A stretch of DNA of 64,000 bases, from positions 235,007,602 through 235,071,601 of the forward strand of contig NC_086019.1 in NCBI RefSeq assembly GCF_036323735.1, given 5' to 3'. A program made the position numbers and the translations under genes. Positions 61,691 through 64,000 of the stretch are shown one piece after another. The DNA comes from Rattus norvegicus. Its lineage: Eukaryota; Chordata; Mammalia; Rodentia; Muridae. Under the pieces are notes generated by a model. It saw only the letters and a list, made by a program, of their open reading frames with translations, searched no databases and was not told the origin of the DNA. Every line of letters starts with the position of its first letter. Position 1 is the stretch's first letter.

Positions 61691-62600
61691 CGACCCTGAC
61701 TATCTAACTGACTAACTTACTAATTTTAAAAAACTGATCTAAAATAAACCAGTACTGGCCACAACAAGGACAAAAACCTCCACTCAAAAGAGTCATCCTA
61801 GAATATCACATCAGACTCACAACTAAAATATGTCCAGATCTCAATGCAAAAACCATAAACAATATGAGAGACAAAGACTTTATGTTCCCCTCCAAATCCA
61901 CTAATCCTACAGAACTGTTCTTCAAGAAGAATTACCCAGATGAACCCAAGAATTTAAAGTCCAACCATAAACTTCATTAAGAATTTAGAGTTTAAGAAAA
62001 GTCAACTCAATTGGGAGAGTAAGGATGTCACCTAAGTGACATCCAAGGCAAGACAGATTGACTAAATGAGAAAAACAATTCAGGATTTGAAAACAATTCA
62101 AGAAAAAATAAATAAGTAGTATGAACACAAAAAATTCAAGACAAGACTAAAAATCTCAACAAACCTATTAGAAAATGCAGGAAAAAACCTTACAGGCATA
62201 TTGGATTAAGTAGAAGATAGAATAATCAGGACTTGGAGATAACAAGAGCATTAAGCCACACAAGCAAGAATATGAAAAAAAAAATGGAAGCAAACAAATA
62301 AACATGCAGATACTGTGGAAAAATGTCAAACTATCAAGTTATAAATATATAAGAAGATATACTCATGAGACATCAGAAGCACTCCAAATAAATAAGACTA
62401 GGAAAAAAACTCTCCACAAGACACTAAAGTTACAACACTAAAAGTACAGAACAAAGAAAGAACTGAAAGCTGCAAGACAAAAATGCACAAGTCACGTGGG
62501 GAGGAAAACCAATAAGAGTAACAAATGTTTAGTAGACAGGAATAAATAATAAAAATCCAAGTGGAGACTAATGAAATAGAAACAAAGAAAGCTAAACGCT
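61691..62600 (+). mobile_element. Probable L1 5' part (ORF1 region, inactive)
   Basis: A-rich sequence with phrases such as ttcaagaagaattacccagatgaaccc and tccagatctcaatgcaaaaacc resembles the start of rodent L1 ORF1. Riddled with stops. Confidence 0.5.
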
Positions 62601-62604
62601 TATT

Positions 62605-64000
62605 TCTCCTTTTTTTCTTATTTTTTCCTTTTCTTTTTTTGGATATTTCCTATATTTGCATTTCAGATGTTATCCTCTTTTCTGGTTTCCATTCCTGAAA
62701 CCCCCTATTCCATCTCCCAACCCCCTTCCTCCTGAGGGTACTCCTCAACCCACTCACCCACTCCCTCCTGCCTACCCACCCTGGCATTCCTCTACACTGG
62801 GGCATCTCTACCCCATCCTCTACCAAGGGCCTCTCCTCCCACTGATGTCCAATGAGGCCATCTTCTGCTACATATGTGGCTGGAGCCATGGTCACTCCAT
62901 GTGTATTCTTTGGTTGGTGGTTTAGTCCCTGTGAGCTCTGGAGTGTCTGGCTAGTTGATATTGTTGTTCTTCCTATGGGGTTGCAAACCCCCTCAGCTAA
63001 AACAGTCCTTTCTCTAACTTCTCCACTGGGGACCATATTCTCAGTCCCTCGGTTGGCTGCAAGTATCCACCTCTGTATTTGTCATGCTCTGGTAGAGCCT
63101 CTCAGGAGACAGCTATATCAAGCTTCTGTCAGCAAGCGTTTCATGGCATCCCCAATAGTGTCTGGGTTTGGTGGCTGCATGTGGGATGGATCTTCATGTG
63201 TGGCAGTCTCTGGAGGGCCTTTCCCTCAGTCTCTGCTCCACACTTTGTCTCCGTACTTCCTCCTGTGAGTATTTTGTTCCCCCTTCTAAAAAGTACTAAA
63301 GCATCCACACTTTCGGCTTTTTTCTTCTTGAGCTTCATGCAATCTGTATATTGTATTTTGATTATTCTGAGCTTCTGGGCTAATATCCACTTATCAGTAA
63401 GTATCAGATGTGTTCTTTTGTGATTGGGTAACTTCACTCATGATGATATTTCCTATTTCCATCCATTTGCCTAAGAATGTCATTGTTTTTAATAGCTGAG
63501 TAGTACTCCACTGTGTAAATGTACCATATTATCTGAATCCATTCCTCTGATAAATAACATCTGGGTTCTTTCCAGCTTCTGACTATTATAAATAAGGCTG
63601 CTATGAACATAGTGGAGCTTGTGTCTTTGTTATATGTTGGAGCATCTTTTGGATATATGTCCAGGAGAGGTATAGCTGGGTCCTCAGGTAGTACTATGTC
63701 CAATTTTCTGAGGAACTGCCAGATTGATTTCTACAGTGGGTGTACGAGCTTGCAAAACCACCAACAATGGAGGAGTGTCCCTCTTCATCCACATCCTTGC
63801 CAGCATCTGTTGTCACCTGAGTTTTTGATCTCAGCCATTCTGACTAGTGTGAAGTGAAATCTCAGGGTTCTTTTGATTTGGAATTCCCTGATGACTAAGG
63901 ATGTTGAACATTTCTTTAGGGGCTTTGTGGCCATTTGATATTCCTCGGTTAAGAATCCTTTGTATAGCTCTATACCTCATTTTTAATAGGGTTATTTGAT
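62605..64000 (-). mobile_element. L1 3' UTR and ORF2 C-terminal part, runs off the window
   Basis: Antisense L1. Its poly-A tail appears as T-rich sequence (62609-62641), then the C-rich 3' UTR (62690-63430), then ORF2. The minus-strand frame at 63434-63703 reads DPAIPLLDIYPKDAPTY and YYSAIKNNDIL, hallmark L1 ORF2 C-terminal motifs. The element is well preserved and continues past the right edge. Confidence 0.95.

Larger units (their letters stand above)
36226..64000 (-). other. Rfx3: Rfx3 intron upstream of the leader exon (partial)
   Basis: This runs from the acceptor at 36226-36227 to the right edge. No CpG island or obvious first exon was seen; the only GC-rich patch is near 58440-58500. 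If another gene or alternative first exon lies here, I could not recognise it. Confidence 0.6.

Noticed and set aside
62650..63437. Multiple overlapping frames on both strands
   Set aside because: All fall in a C-rich L1 3' UTR; only the ORF2 end from 63434 rightwards represents former coding sequence.

Overview
This is a 64 kb stretch of mammalian, rodent-type DNA, almost certainly rat. It is AT-rich and full of rodent retroposons (B1, B2/B3, L1). It also carries a near-perfect ID element at 48.55 kb with a 15-nt target-site duplication; ID is the BC1-derived SINE family that is especially active in rat.

The window lies inside one large gene on the minus strand, Rfx3 (regulatory factor X3, a winged-helix transcription factor of ciliogenesis and endocrine-cell development). 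The first coding exon is at 14354-14478: its conceptual start MQTSETGSDTGSTVTLQ... is the RFX3 N-terminus, and it has clean splice sites on both sides. A 59-nt leader exon with strong splice signals lies at 36167-36225. Spliced together they give a 5' leader with two upstream AUGs. One is an immediate start-stop. The other is a 7-codon uORF whose stop codon is completed only by the exon junction, 7 nt before the main AUG. I found no second coding exon, so the next one lies beyond the left edge. Promoter and upstream leader exons lie beyond the right edge or are not recognisable.

The rest is intron. From 1 to 14 kb: simple repeats, a broken gammaretrovirus-like (ERV1) pol/env remnant (about 4.4-6.9 kb), L1 3' fragments and a 39-bp minisatellite of 10 copies (12.84-13.23 kb). 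From 14.5 to 36 kb: a very homogeneous 48-bp minisatellite of 40 copies (15.97-17.89 kb), an L1 3' UTR, a repeat-poor stretch at 20.5-21.4 kb that looks like a regulatory element, and a perfect RFX-type X-box at 22633-22646, which suggests autoregulation. From 36 to 64 kb: B2/B1/ID SINEs, an 84-bp strictly alternating purine-pyrimidine tract (Z-DNA candidate), several L1 fragments in both orientations including two back-to-back pairs, and repeat-poor AT-rich sequence at 45-48 and 52-60 kb.

No prokaryotic, phage or CRISPR features are present. All long reading frames other than the Rfx3 exon are explained by repeats or are not supported. No undescribed protein system was found. The observations most worth checking are the intronic X-box, the uORF architecture and the two minisatellites on either side of the first coding exon.
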